A stretch of 27,005 nucleotides of DNA from CAKUFA01 sp963646285 (GCA_963646285.1 CAVIWF010000035.1:1-27005); one strand, 5' to 3'. Positions 8,275-15,285 are shown, counted from the stretch's first letter. Translations and numbers: made by a program. The notes: generated from the letters alone by a model not told the origin.

Positions 8275-8589
8275 TTATTCGTACAGCAGTTTGGACACGT
8301 GGCTGAGCAGCTCATCCCGGTCAATGCTGCCAATGGTGCGGTCTACTTCCTTCCCCTTGCGGAAATACAGCAGGGTAGGCATCGCATCCACGTTGTTGGT
8401 GTTGGCCATATCCGGGTTAAAGGAAACGTTAATCCGTCCAAAGGCTACGCCGGGCAGCTCATCCGCCACAGCGTCGTAGGTGGGCGCCAGCATCACGCAG
8501 GCAAAGCAGTTTTCGCCATAGCAGTCGATAACAGCGAACTCCGCCTCCGAAAAGGCCTTCCAATCTTGATCCTTCAGTTCCTTGACCAT
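8275..8589 (-). CDS. Thioredoxin-like protein with atypical CFAC active site
   Basis: A 104-residue single-domain thioredoxin fold without signal peptide, so cytoplasmic. The active-site motif is C28-F-A-C31 instead of WCGPC, and the usual tryptophan before the first cysteine is asparagine. An extra cysteine is at residue 23. The cis-proline loop AMPTLLYF (P71) is preserved. Two bases separate its start from the stop of the upstream foldase gene, and the reductase gene follows after eight bases. The group therefore looks like a dedicated ferredoxin-driven dithiol system. Redox potential and targets cannot be read from sequence. Confidence 0.9.
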   Translation of the reverse strand: MVKELKDQDWKAFSEAEFAVIDCYGENCFACVMLAPTYDAVADELPGVAFGRINVSFNPDMANTNNVDAMPTLLYFRKGKEVDRTIGSIDRDELLSHVSKLLYE

Positions 8590-8591
8590 GG

Positions 8592-9461
8592 TTAACCTCC
8601 CACCTTCTGCTGGATCAGCTGATTCAGGTACTCAAACATGGGCGTCATGCACAATTCGCTCCGGGCCATTTCCAGAAGCTCATCCCGGCCGGGCACAGGC
8701 TCGCCCACCAGCTGGAACATTTCCGCCATTTGATCAGCACCCTGCTGGATTTCCTCATCCGTAGGCGCCATGCCCTGGGCCTTGCAGATGGCCTCCGCAA
8801 TCCACTGCTGCTTGCACTGATACTGGATGGACTGGGCGATTCGTTCATCCCCCATTTCCGCCGCAGCAGGGTTCTGCTTCAGGGTCTCTTCCTTCATTTT
8901 CGCCACGTAGGCAGCCATTTCGCCCTCATCGTAGCTGTACTGGCTGCCATTCACCATGGCATCCATGAACTGGCGGAGCAGCTGCTTGTTCTGCTCCTGC
9001 TTCTGTTCCTTCTCTGCCTTATCGGTCAGGTAGGCACGGTATGCATCCACCGTGGTGATGCCTTCCATGCCCAGGGCGACAACCGCAGCGTCATCCACCG
9101 GCACAGGCACCCGGCGGATCACCTCCGCCACCGTCAGCGCCACGTTTTTTCCGGCAAGGCTTACGGTGAACACATCCCCGGGATGCTTGCCGATAGCTGC
9201 CCTGGCTGCTTCCTCTGCCCCGGGCAGCTGAGCGCCGGTAAACAGAAGGATGGTTCTGTTATCCGGATAGCTGGCCTCGTCCGCCTTGCAGCGCACAAGA
9301 TCCCCTTCTACTGCCTGCTCCGCCTTGGTTTCCCGTGCGCAGCGCAGGGAGAGGGCGTTGATTTCATCCTCAATATGCTGGGTATCAATCTGGGTCTTCA
9401 GGCTTTCGGCGGGTATGGTCATGCTGTCCACGTCATACAGCTTGGTTACAAATCCGTTCAT
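8592..9461 (-). CDS. Trigger-factor-like protein lacking the ribosome-binding domain
   Basis: About 289 residues. Residues roughly 50-130 resemble the trigger-factor peptidyl-prolyl isomerase domain (EGDLVRCKAD, then LPGAEEAARAAIGKHPGD, then LAGKNVALTVAEVIRRV). The rest resembles the helical C-terminal chaperone domain, including the linker VDDAAVVALGMEGITTVDAYR. The N-terminal ribosome-docking domain of full trigger factor (about 430 residues in total) is absent. I use the ATG at 9461, which has GGAAGGA eight to ten bases upstream, rather than the in-frame ATG at 9500. It is the first gene of the thioredoxin/reductase/lipoprotein cluster and has a promoter at 9509-9537. It is probably a cytoplasmic peptide or protein chaperone. 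Family assignment is moderately sure. Confidence 0.72.
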   Translation of the reverse strand: MNGFVTKLYDVDSMTIPAESLKTQIDTQHIEDEINALSLRCARETKAEQAVEGDLVRCKADEASYPDNRTILLFTGAQLPGAEEAARAAIGKHPGDVFTVSLAGKNVALTVAEVIRRVPVPVDDAAVVALGMEGITTVDAYRAYLTDKAEKEQKQEQNKQLLRQFMDAMVNGSQYSYDEGEMAAYVAKMKEETLKQNPAAAEMGDERIAQSIQYQCKQQWIAEAICKAQGMAPTDEEIQQGADQMAEMFQLVGEPVPGRDELLEMARSELCMTPMFEYLNQLIQQKVGG

Positions 9462-9508
9462 AGGCCCGTCCTTCCGTTCTTTTATTTTGCTCGAACGCAT
9501 GCATGGAT

Positions 9509-9537
9509 ATTGTACTGTATATTTGCATAAAAGGCAA
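9509..9537 (-). promoter_or_regulatory. Promoter of the foldase-thioredoxin-reductase-lipoprotein cluster
   Basis: On the minus strand TTGCCT (9537-9532) and TACAAT (9514-9509) are separated by 17 bases, a good housekeeping-sigma layout. The predicted start is near 9502, about 40 bases before the chosen ATG. The in-frame ATG at 9500 would leave almost no leader, which supports the internal start at 9461. Confidence 0.68.
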
Positions 9538-9585
9538 GGGGATGAATAAGGAAAAGAGAAAGGACAAATGGGGAAAAAGACATCA

Positions 9586-9633
9586 GCACTGCATCGTCCT
9601 CTAATTCCTGCACTGCATCGTCCTCGAATTCCA
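9586..9633 (+). repeat. Two-copy 24-base tandem repeat
   Basis: GCACTGCATCGTCCTCTAAT followed by TCCT (9586-9609) is repeated at 9610-9633 with two differences. It lies between two divergent promoters and ends four bases before the TTGACA box of the RNA promoter, so it could be a regulator-binding site or a recent local duplication. Confidence 0.8.
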
Positions 9634-9636
9634 ACC

Positions 9637-9665
9637 TTGACATAACAGTTGCAAACAGGTACAAT
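9637..9665 (+). promoter_or_regulatory. Strong consensus promoter for the unassigned RNA upstream of rny
   Basis: TTGACA (9637-9642) and TACAAT (9660-9665) are separated by exactly 17 bases. This is a near-perfect housekeeping-sigma promoter and the strongest in the window. The expected start is around 9672, well before any protein start, with rny 395 bases further on. Confidence 0.87.
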
Positions 9666-9671
9666 AGAAAT

Positions 9672-10008
9672 GATCGGCTAAGGAGGGCGGTTTCGCCCTC
9701 GGGCTGTTTTCGATAGACATCTCCTGTTGCTTCGACGTAGATGCCCCTTTGGGGGCTTGTGCGCTTATGCTATTTTGTGTCTGCATCCCGGGCTCTTCCT
9801 TTGTTGTACGGGCAGGTATGCCCTTGTGAAGGACGGGGTCTTTGCAGCTTTTCCGCAAATTTCAACGGCTTGAGGTCGAGGGAATCTGTTAGGCTGCGCC
9901 TGAAAGGGCGGTTTTTGCCGTGCCTTTTGCAGCAGTCATCAAGCATTACAACATGGGTCGCTCCATCCAAAGCAGTCTGCCGCGTAGACAAAAGTCTAGG
10001 CGGCTTTT
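9672..10008 (+). ncRNA. Unassigned structured RNA (about 340 nt), or long leader of rny
   Basis: This stretch begins at a consensus promoter, ends at an intrinsic terminator and holds no convincing protein gene. Local hairpins include GAGGGC-GGTTTC-GCCCTC near 9683-9700, GCCCC-TTT-GGGGGC near 9743-9756 inside a longer imperfect stem, GGGCA-GGTA-TGCCC near 9810-9823, TTTGC...GCAAA near 9841-9859, AGGC-TGC-GCCT near 9891-9901, and ATGG-GTCGCT-CCAT near 9954-9967. CTGCA and TGCAG around 9781-9847 can close one multi-stem domain. I looked for features of tmRNA, RNase P RNA, SRP RNA, 6S RNA and T-box leaders and found no clear match. It is either a free-standing RNA or a cis-acting 5' leader of rny with partial termination. 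The fold was done by eye. Confidence 0.65.
9979..10008 (+). terminator. Intrinsic terminator between the structured RNA and rny
   Basis: GCCGC-G-TAGAC pairs with GTCTA-G-GCGGC around an AAAA loop (ten base pairs, one internal G-G mismatch) and is followed by TTTTGTC. The T tail is short, so termination may be incomplete and allow readthrough into rny, which starts 58 bases later and has no strong promoter of its own. A CATAAT at 10021-10026 is the only candidate -10 box and lacks a fitting -35. Confidence 0.75.
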
Positions 10009-10066
10009 GTCGACTTGGAACATAATGAAATGAGATTTTTTGAAAAAAAGGAGGGGATTACGGACC

Positions 10067-11629
10067 ATGATGTGGTTATGGAACATACTCATTGCACTGC
10101 TCATCGCCGCCGTGTGCGCCCTGGGCGGCTACACATACCGGAAAAACGAAGCCGAGAAGAAAATCGGCCGGACGGAAGAGTATGCCAAGCGGCTGTATGA
10201 CGACGCTGTCCGCAAGGCGGATGAGTACAAGAAGGAAAAGGTGCTGGAAGCCAAGGAGGAGATCCTGAAGGCCAAGGCAGAAAACGACCGGGAAAAAGCG
10301 GAAAACGACAAGGAAATCCGTGACCGCCGGGCGGAAGTCCAGCGGAACGAACGCCGACTGCTCCAGCGGGAAGAAACCCTGGACAAGAAGGCTGACAACA
10401 TGGAAGCCCGGGAAACCAACCTGAACAAGAAGGCTGCGGACATCCAGAAGATGCAGGAAGAAGCCGAGGCCCTGACCGAGAAGCAGAACGCCGAACTGGA
10501 ACGGATTGCCGCCATGACCCAGGACGAGGCACGCCAGATCATTGTGGAGCGTGTGCAGAAGGAAGCCTATCACGACGCCGCCGCCATGGTGCGGGAGATT
10601 GAAACCCGTGCCAAGGAAGAGGGCGAAAAGAAGGCTCGCAACATCATCGCCCTGGCCATTCAGAAGTGCGCTGCCGATCATGTGGCAGAAAGCACCGTGT
10701 CGGTTATTTCCCTGCCCAATGACGACATGAAGGGTCGCATCATCGGCCGTGAAGGCCGCAACATCCGTGCCCTGGAAACGGCCACCGGTGTGGATCTGAT
10801 CATCGACGATACCCCCGAAGCCGTCATCGTATCCGCCTTCGACCCTGTGCGCCGTGAAATCGCCCGCATTGCTGTGGAGAAGCTGATCATGGACGGCCGC
10901 ATCCACCCTGCCCGCATTGAGGAAACGGTGGAAAAGGCTCGCAAGGAAGTGGAAAACCAGATCCGTGAAGCCGGCGAGAACGCTGTGTTTGAAACCAATC
11001 AGCACGGCATCCACCACGAGCTGGTGAAGCTGCTGGGTCGCCTGAAGTACCGCACCAGCTACGGCCAGAACGTGCTGAAGCACTCCATCGAGGTCAGCCA
11101 CCTGGCTGGCATGATGGCCGCAGAACTGGGCGCAGACGTGCAGCTGGCCAAGCGGGCCGGTCTGCTCCATGACATTGGCAAGGCCGTTGACCATGAGGCA
11201 GAAGGCACCCACGTTACCCTGGGCGCCGAGCTGGCACGGAAGTACCATGAAAGCCCGGATGTGGTGCACGCCATTCTGGCCCACCACAACGATGTGGAAC
11301 CCCAGACCGTGGAAGCTGTGCTGGTGCAGGCTGCGGATGCGATTTCCGCCGCTCGTCCCGGTGCCCGCCGTGAAAGCCTGGAGAACTACATCAAGCGGCT
11401 GGAGAAGCTGGAGGAAATCGCCAACAGCTTCGACGGTGTGGAGAAGTGCTACGCCATCCAGTCCGGCCGTGAAGTGCGCATTATGGTGAAGCCGGATGAC
11501 GTGACCGATGAGGGCACCAAGATCCTGGCCAAGGAAATCGCCAAGCGCATCGAAAAGGAAATGGAGTACCCGGGTCAGATTCGGGTCAACGTGATTCGGG
11601 AAACCCGGAGCACCGAGTACGCCAAGTAA
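10067..11629 (+). CDS. rny: Ribonuclease Y
   Basis: A 520-residue membrane-anchored endoribonuclease that starts bulk mRNA decay in many Bacillota. In order: one transmembrane helix at about 4-23, a long charged coiled coil (about 25-200), a KH RNA-binding domain with GRIIGREGRNI at 223-233, and a metal-dependent HD phosphodiesterase domain with H339, H368-D369 (LLHDIGKAVDH), H382 and H406-H407. It ends with the conserved IRVNVIRETRSTEYAK tail. Length matches the family. I choose the ATG at 10067 because AGGAGGGG lies ten bases upstream. Upstream in-frame TTG codons would put the ribosome site inside the gene. It is monocistronic and bounded by terminators at 9979-10008 and 11641-11676. The 395-base untranslated region after the upstream promoter suggests control at RNA level. 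Confidence 0.98.
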   Translation: MMWLWNILIALLIAAVCALGGYTYRKNEAEKKIGRTEEYAKRLYDDAVRKADEYKKEKVLEAKEEILKAKAENDREKAENDKEIRDRRAEVQRNERRLLQREETLDKKADNMEARETNLNKKAADIQKMQEEAEALTEKQNAELERIAAMTQDEARQIIVERVQKEAYHDAAAMVREIETRAKEEGEKKARNIIALAIQKCAADHVAESTVSVISLPNDDMKGRIIGREGRNIRALETATGVDLIIDDTPEAVIVSAFDPVRREIARIAVEKLIMDGRIHPARIEETVEKARKEVENQIREAGENAVFETNQHGIHHELVKLLGRLKYRTSYGQNVLKHSIEVSHLAGMMAAELGADVQLAKRAGLLHDIGKAVDHEAEGTHVTLGAELARKYHESPDVVHAILAHHNDVEPQTVEAVLVQAADAISAARPGARRESLENYIKRLEKLEEIANSFDGVEKCYAIQSGREVRIMVKPDDVTDEGTKILAKEIAKRIEKEMEYPGQIRVNVIRETRSTEYAK

Positions 11630-11640
11630 ACCGAACAATC

Positions 11641-11676
11641 AAAAAAAGAACTCGTCCGAAGACGGGTTCTTTTTTT
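11641..11676. terminator. Bidirectional intrinsic terminator between rny and the amidohydrolase
   Basis: Sixteen-base arms (AAAAAAAGAACTCGTC and GACGGGTTCTTTTTTT) pair around a CGAA tetraloop with one T-G wobble. T runs occur on both strands, so it can end rny from the left and the convergent amidohydrolase gene from the right. Each stop codon is within about 12 bases of it. Confidence 0.95.
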
Positions 11677-11687
11677 CATGCCCTTGA

Positions 11688-12908
11688 TTACAGGGTCTGC
11701 TTTTCGATCTTGCCGTTTTTGACCACCAGCTTCACATGATCTGCATGGGTCAGGCACTCGATATCCTCCAGAGGATTGCCGTCCACCAGCACAATGTCTG
11801 CCAGCTTGCCTGCCTCCAGCGAGCCTACCTGATCTTCCATCCGCATCACCTTGGCGGCATTGATGGTGCCGGCCTGGAGGGATTCCAGGTTGGTCATGCC
11901 CGCCTTTACCATAGCACGGAATTCGCTGCCGTTGGCCAGGTAAGGGGAATTCTTTGAATTGGAGAAGTCTGTGCCCAGGGCGATGCAGATGCCTGCCTTC
12001 CGTGCCATGGCAATGGTCTTGATGCTGGCCTCCGCACAGGCCACGGCCTTTTCATGCATCCAGTCCGGCAGGCCGGGAATGTTGGCCACCCCGAGAGACA
12101 CCGCCAGGGTGGTCACAAGGGGCACCTGCTTCTCTGCCATCAGGTCAATTTCCCGCTGGGTCAGGAACACGCCGTGCTCAATGCACTCCACCCCTGCCAA
12201 CAGGGCCTGATAGGCGCCCTCATAGCCGGTGCAGTGGGCGGTTACATAGGAATGGTGCCGCCTGGCCTCATTCACCATGGCACGCAGCTCCTCCGGGGAG
12301 AACTGCACATCATCAATCCGATCCGTAGGAGAGGAAACGCCGCCGGTGGCGCAGATCTTGATGAACTTCGCCCCGGAACGGAACTGTTCCCGCACTGCCT
12401 GCACGCAGCCATCCACCCCGTCGCAGCACATGGACAGATGATCGTGGGCATTGTAGTAGGCAATGGTCTGATCCGGGCGAAGATCCACATGGCCGGAGGT
12501 AATGCCCAGTACCTTGCCGCCGGGCACAATGCGAGGTCCCCGAATAACGCCCCGGTCAATGCCCCGGCCTACGTACAGCCCGGCTTCGCTCATGTCCCGC
12601 AGGCCGGTAAAGCCTGCATCCAGCAACAGCCCTGCCTGATACACGGCACCCACTACCTGATCCCCCAGCAGTGCCCCGTCCGCAAAGGAACCTGCATCCT
12701 CTGTGCCCACCAGGTGGGCATGCACATCCATAAAGCCGGGGAGCAGGGTGCCGTTGCCTGCATCCACCACCTGCCCGTGATGTTCCGGGCAGTGGGATGC
12801 TTCCCCTGCATAAATAATCTTATTTTCCTGCACCAGCACGGCAGCGTCCTCCACCACACGGCCGGTCTTTACGTCGATCATCCGTCCCTTAAGCAGCAGC
12901 TCAGCCAT
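11688..12908 (-). CDS. Metal-dependent amidohydrolase (imidazolonepropionase/Xaa-dipeptidase-like)
   Basis: A 406-residue amidohydrolase-superfamily enzyme with a binuclear metal centre. Visible ligands are H63 and H65 (DVHAHLVG), the probable carboxylated lysine K184 (FIKICATGG), H225 (VTAHC), H245 (IEHGVF) and D314 (LGTDF). The N-terminal and C-terminal parts form the small beta domain typical of the group (PGFMDVHAH; LEAGKLADIVLVDGNPLED). Characterised relatives of this branch hydrolyse Xaa-Pro, Xaa-Arg or Xaa-Lys type dipeptides, but substrates differ widely. No signal peptide is present, so it is cytoplasmic. AAGGAGG lies seven bases before the ATG, and a promoter is at 12979-13007. It is divergent from the peptide-transport array, which fits a dipeptidase role without proving it. 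Confidence 0.9.
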   Translation of the reverse strand: MAELLLKGRMIDVKTGRVVEDAAVLVQENKIIYAGEASHCPEHHGQVVDAGNGTLLPGFMDVHAHLVGTEDAGSFADGALLGDQVVGAVYQAGLLLDAGFTGLRDMSEAGLYVGRGIDRGVIRGPRIVPGGKVLGITSGHVDLRPDQTIAYYNAHDHLSMCCDGVDGCVQAVREQFRSGAKFIKICATGGVSSPTDRIDDVQFSPEELRAMVNEARRHHSYVTAHCTGYEGAYQALLAGVECIEHGVFLTQREIDLMAEKQVPLVTTLAVSLGVANIPGLPDWMHEKAVACAEASIKTIAMARKAGICIALGTDFSNSKNSPYLANGSEFRAMVKAGMTNLESLQAGTINAAKVMRMEDQVGSLEAGKLADIVLVDGNPLEDIECLTHADHVKLVVKNGKIEKQTL

Positions 12909-12978
12909 AACCGTCCTCCTTCATCAAAAGCAAAGCATTTCAAAAAAAGCAACGCTTTCAGCACTTGATCACCAGCTT

Positions 12979-13007
12979 ATCTTAGCAAAGCCTTGGAAAG
13001 GTGTCAA
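12979..13007 (-). promoter_or_regulatory. Promoter of the amidohydrolase gene
   Basis: On the minus strand a perfect TTGACA (13007-13002) is followed after 17 bases by TAAGAT (12984-12979). The expected start near 12972 leaves a leader of about 64 bases. It is divergent from the promoter at 13084-13112, about 77 bases away, so one regulator could act on both. Confidence 0.72.
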
Positions 13008-13083
13008 TCGGGTTTCCGGGTACAGGCAGGGCGGAAGATGTGTTCTTTCTCTGTTTTTTCGGTCTGCAAGAACATGCAGGCCA

Positions 13084-13112
13084 TTGACATACTTTTTCAT
13101 TAAGGTTATCTT
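13084..13112 (+). promoter_or_regulatory. Promoter of the peptide transport/peptidase array
   Basis: TTGACA (13084-13089) and TATCTT (13107-13112) are 17 bases apart. The predicted start near 13119 gives a leader of about 75 bases before the substrate-binding protein gene. No clear operator palindrome was found next to it. Confidence 0.72.
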
Positions 13113-13194
13113 ATCATAGGTAACGGCTGAGTAGGAATGCTCTGTGCGCAATCCTCACACAGGCGCCGTTGATCATCACGGAGGTGCGCAACAT

Positions 13195-14844
13195 ATGAAG
13201 AAACTTATCTCCCTCTTGCTGGCGTTGGCCATGCTTTTGACCTCGGCTGCTGCCCTGGCAGACGGCTCCCTGACCATTAGGTCTACCGAGCCCAACACCC
13301 TGAACTGGACCCAGTCCCAGTCCAATCTGGATGCCGATGTGTTTTATCTGATCAACTGCTACCTGTACCGGCCTTATAATGGATCCGCCTATGCTGAAGC
13401 GGCAGAAGGCTACACCGTATCCGACGACGGGCTGACCTACACCTACACCCTGAAGGACGGCCTTGTATACAGCGACGGCACCCCTGTGACCGCCGATGAC
13501 TTTGCTTACGGTCTGCTGACCAAGATCGGTCTGGACTCCACCGCCGGCTACTACCTGAACGGCGAAGCCTATGTCAACGGCGAAGTGGACGAAAGCCAGG
13601 TGGGCATTAAGGCACTGGATGACAAGACCCTGGAGGTCACCCTGGCAGGCTACAATGCAGACTTTGATCCCGAGCTGAATGCCTGCCCCCTGAACCGTGC
13701 CTTTGCCGAGGCACAGGGCAGCGCTCTGGGCGGAACTCCTGAGAACCTGATGTATTCCGGTCCCTACATCCTCACCGAGTGGGTGTATGGTTCCTACCTG
13801 TCCTTCGAGAAGAATCCTTCCTATATTTATGCGGATGACAGCTTCCAGATCAGCAGCGTGAAGCTCCTTTCCTCCACCGATTCTTCCGTTTCCACTTCCT
13901 ACTCCATGTTTGAAACCGGCGAGGTGGACGTGATCGTATCCGGCAAGGCCGAATTGGTGGAGCTGGTTGGTGAGCAGTATGCCCACCACTATGATTCCTC
14001 CGCCATGCAGATGCTGGAGTTCAACACCACCGGCTACTACTTTGCAGACGGCAGCTTCCAGACCCGTGACGAGGCTGTAACCGCCCTGCTGGCCAACAAG
14101 AACTTCCGTCTTGCCCTGTCCTGGGCACTGAACCGGGAAGCCATCGTAGGCGCTGTGAACGAGTCCGGCACCCCCACCGCCCGGTACTACGGCTCCACCT
14201 GCGCAGGCACCACCGATGACACGGCTTACATTGACGAATATCCTGTGGAAACCGTGTCCCTCACCGGGGATGAAGCCAAGGCTCAGGCCTACCTGGCTGC
14301 CGCCCTGGAAGAGCTGGGCTACAGCAGCGTAGATGAGCTGCCCACGGTAAAGTACCTGACCTTCGACTCCGAAATGTACCGCCTGATGGCCGAAACCATT
14401 CAGTCCGAGTGGAAGCGTGTGCTGGGCATCAACAATATCGAGATCGAGCTTCAGCCTGTGCAGAGCGCCATCATGAGCATGGTGTACATGGACTATGACA
14501 TCTACTATCAGTCCCTGAACGTTACTCCCTCCGCCATGGTGACCAGCCTGAATTACTGGGTGACGGGCGGCTCCGTGTCCGACGTGATGGGCGCAGGCGC
14601 TCCCTTCTCCTCCATCTACAGCAACAGCCAGTTTGACGAGCTGATGGCCAAGGCCAGCATTGAGCCTGACCGTGCCACCCGCCTGTCCCTGCTGTCCCAG
14701 GCAGAGCAGCTGATCATTGATGATGCGGTGATCCTGCCCATTCAGTTCAACGGCAGCTACTACATCGTCAACGACCGTGTTCATGGCTATGTGCAGATTG
14801 ATGATCAGGACGGTTTGATGATCAACTACGCAGCCGTGGACTAA
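13195..14844 (+). CDS. Peptide ABC transporter substrate-binding protein (family 5)
   Basis: A 549-residue family-5 solute-binding protein, the class that captures oligo- and dipeptides for Opp/Dpp importers. The signal peptide is MKKLISLLLALAMLLTSAAA followed by LA, with cleavage expected after A22. Family features are LTYTYTLKDGLVYSDGTPVTADDFAYGL and the later NFRLALSWALNREAIV block. GGAGGTG precedes the ATG at 13195 by nine bases, so earlier in-frame starts are unlikely. There is no lipobox cysteine, unusual for a monoderm binding protein. Permease genes follow only after 456 bases filled with structured repeats and a hairpin. This often allows the binding protein to be made in excess of the membrane parts. 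Confidence 0.95.
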   Translation: MKKLISLLLALAMLLTSAAALADGSLTIRSTEPNTLNWTQSQSNLDADVFYLINCYLYRPYNGSAYAEAAEGYTVSDDGLTYTYTLKDGLVYSDGTPVTADDFAYGLLTKIGLDSTAGYYLNGEAYVNGEVDESQVGIKALDDKTLEVTLAGYNADFDPELNACPLNRAFAEAQGSALGGTPENLMYSGPYILTEWVYGSYLSFEKNPSYIYADDSFQISSVKLLSSTDSSVSTSYSMFETGEVDVIVSGKAELVELVGEQYAHHYDSSAMQMLEFNTTGYYFADGSFQTRDEAVTALLANKNFRLALSWALNREAIVGAVNESGTPTARYYGSTCAGTTDDTAYIDEYPVETVSLTGDEAKAQAYLAAALEELGYSSVDELPTVKYLTFDSEMYRLMAETIQSEWKRVLGINNIEIELQPVQSAIMSMVYMDYDIYYQSLNVTPSAMVTSLNYWVTGGSVSDVMGAGAPFSSIYSNSQFDELMAKASIEPDRATRLSLLSQAEQLIIDDAVILPIQFNGSYYIVNDRVHGYVQIDDQDGLMINYAAVD

Positions 14845-14847
14845 CGT

Positions 14848-15080
14848 CATCGACAAAGCGGCTTTGCCGCTTTGTCGAGTTTTGCACTCACTCACTGGTC
14901 GAAGGGTTTCACCCCTCTCCCGGCCGTTCGTTCGTGTAATGAAGCTTTTTCTGGCGAAAAAGTACGAAAATCGCCGCACAGGGGCTTCGTCCCGTTTAAC
15001 GCCCCGAAGGGGCTCGCCGATTTTCGATTTAGAGTTGAAGGGCTTGCGAGCCCTCCAACGCCACCCAGGGTTTGTTGATG
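14848..15080 (+). repeat. Structured intergenic repeat, copy A (233 bp)
   Basis: Begins CATCGACAAA and ends TTTGTTGATG, near-perfect terminal inverted repeats (one mismatch). Inside are a 12-bp hairpin CGACAAAGCGGC-TTT-GCCGCTTTGTCG (14851-14877), CTTTTT/AAAAAG (14945-14962), a long-range CGAAAATCG/CGATTTTCG pair (14965-14973 with 15018-15026), GCCCC-GAA-GGGGC (15001-15013) and GTTGAAGGGCT/AGCCCTCCAAC around TGCG near 15034-15059. The first hairpin lies six bases after the binding-protein stop codon and is followed by AGTTTTG, so it may also end that message. Confidence 0.85.
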
Positions 15081-15084
15081 GTCT

Positions 15085-15244
15085 GATCGCCAAAGTGGCC
15101 TTGCCACTTTGGCGAGTTTCGCACTCGCTCACTGGTCGAAGGGTTTCGCCCCGTTTAACGCTCCGAAGGAGCTCGCCGGTTTTCGATTTAGAGTTGGAGG
15201 GCTTGCAAGCCCGTGGGCGCCACCTGGGTTTTGTTGATAGTCTG
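15085..15244 (+). repeat. Structured intergenic repeat, copy B (shorter, tandem with copy A)
   Basis: Same family as copy A, about 160 bp, lacking an internal segment of about 80 bases. The first hairpin is CGCCAAAGTGGC-CTT-GCCACTTTGGCG (15088-15114) and differs from copy A by paired changes that keep both arms complementary. GCTCC-GAA-GGAGC replaces GCCCC-GAA-GGGGC in the same way. It ends with GTTGATAGTCTG, matching the GTTGATGGTCTG at the A/B junction, so the two copies look like a tandem duplication followed by divergence or deletion. Confidence 0.82.
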
Positions 15245-15285
15245 CGGGAGCGGGATGCATTCCTGCTCCCGTATGTTTATTTTCT
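15245..15285 (+). terminator. Hairpin with T-rich tail before the permease genes
   Basis: CGGGAGCGGGA and TCCTGCTCCCG form an 11-bp stem (one wobble) around TGCAT, followed by TATGTTTATTTTC. It stands 16 bases before the permease ribosome site region. It may act as a partial terminator or an RNA-stabilising stem that lowers permease expression relative to the binding protein. Confidence 0.65.

Noticed and set aside
9672..10008. Identification of the RNA as tmRNA, RNase P RNA, SRP RNA, 6S RNA or a T-box leader
   Set aside because: The conserved parts I would expect (tRNA-like end with CCA for tmRNA, GAGGAAAGTCC for RNase P, GGAAGG/GNRA SRP loop, AGGGTGGNACCGCG for T-box) are not visible. 6S RNA is also much shorter.
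9741..10025. 94-residue plus-strand frame inside the structured RNA
   Set aside because: No ribosome site, no recognisable domain, and the frame runs through the terminator hairpin. The RNA interpretation explains the interval better.
14848..15244. CRISPR array
   Set aside because: There are only two long copies of unequal length with hairpins inside. No short direct repeats with regular spacers and no cas genes occur.
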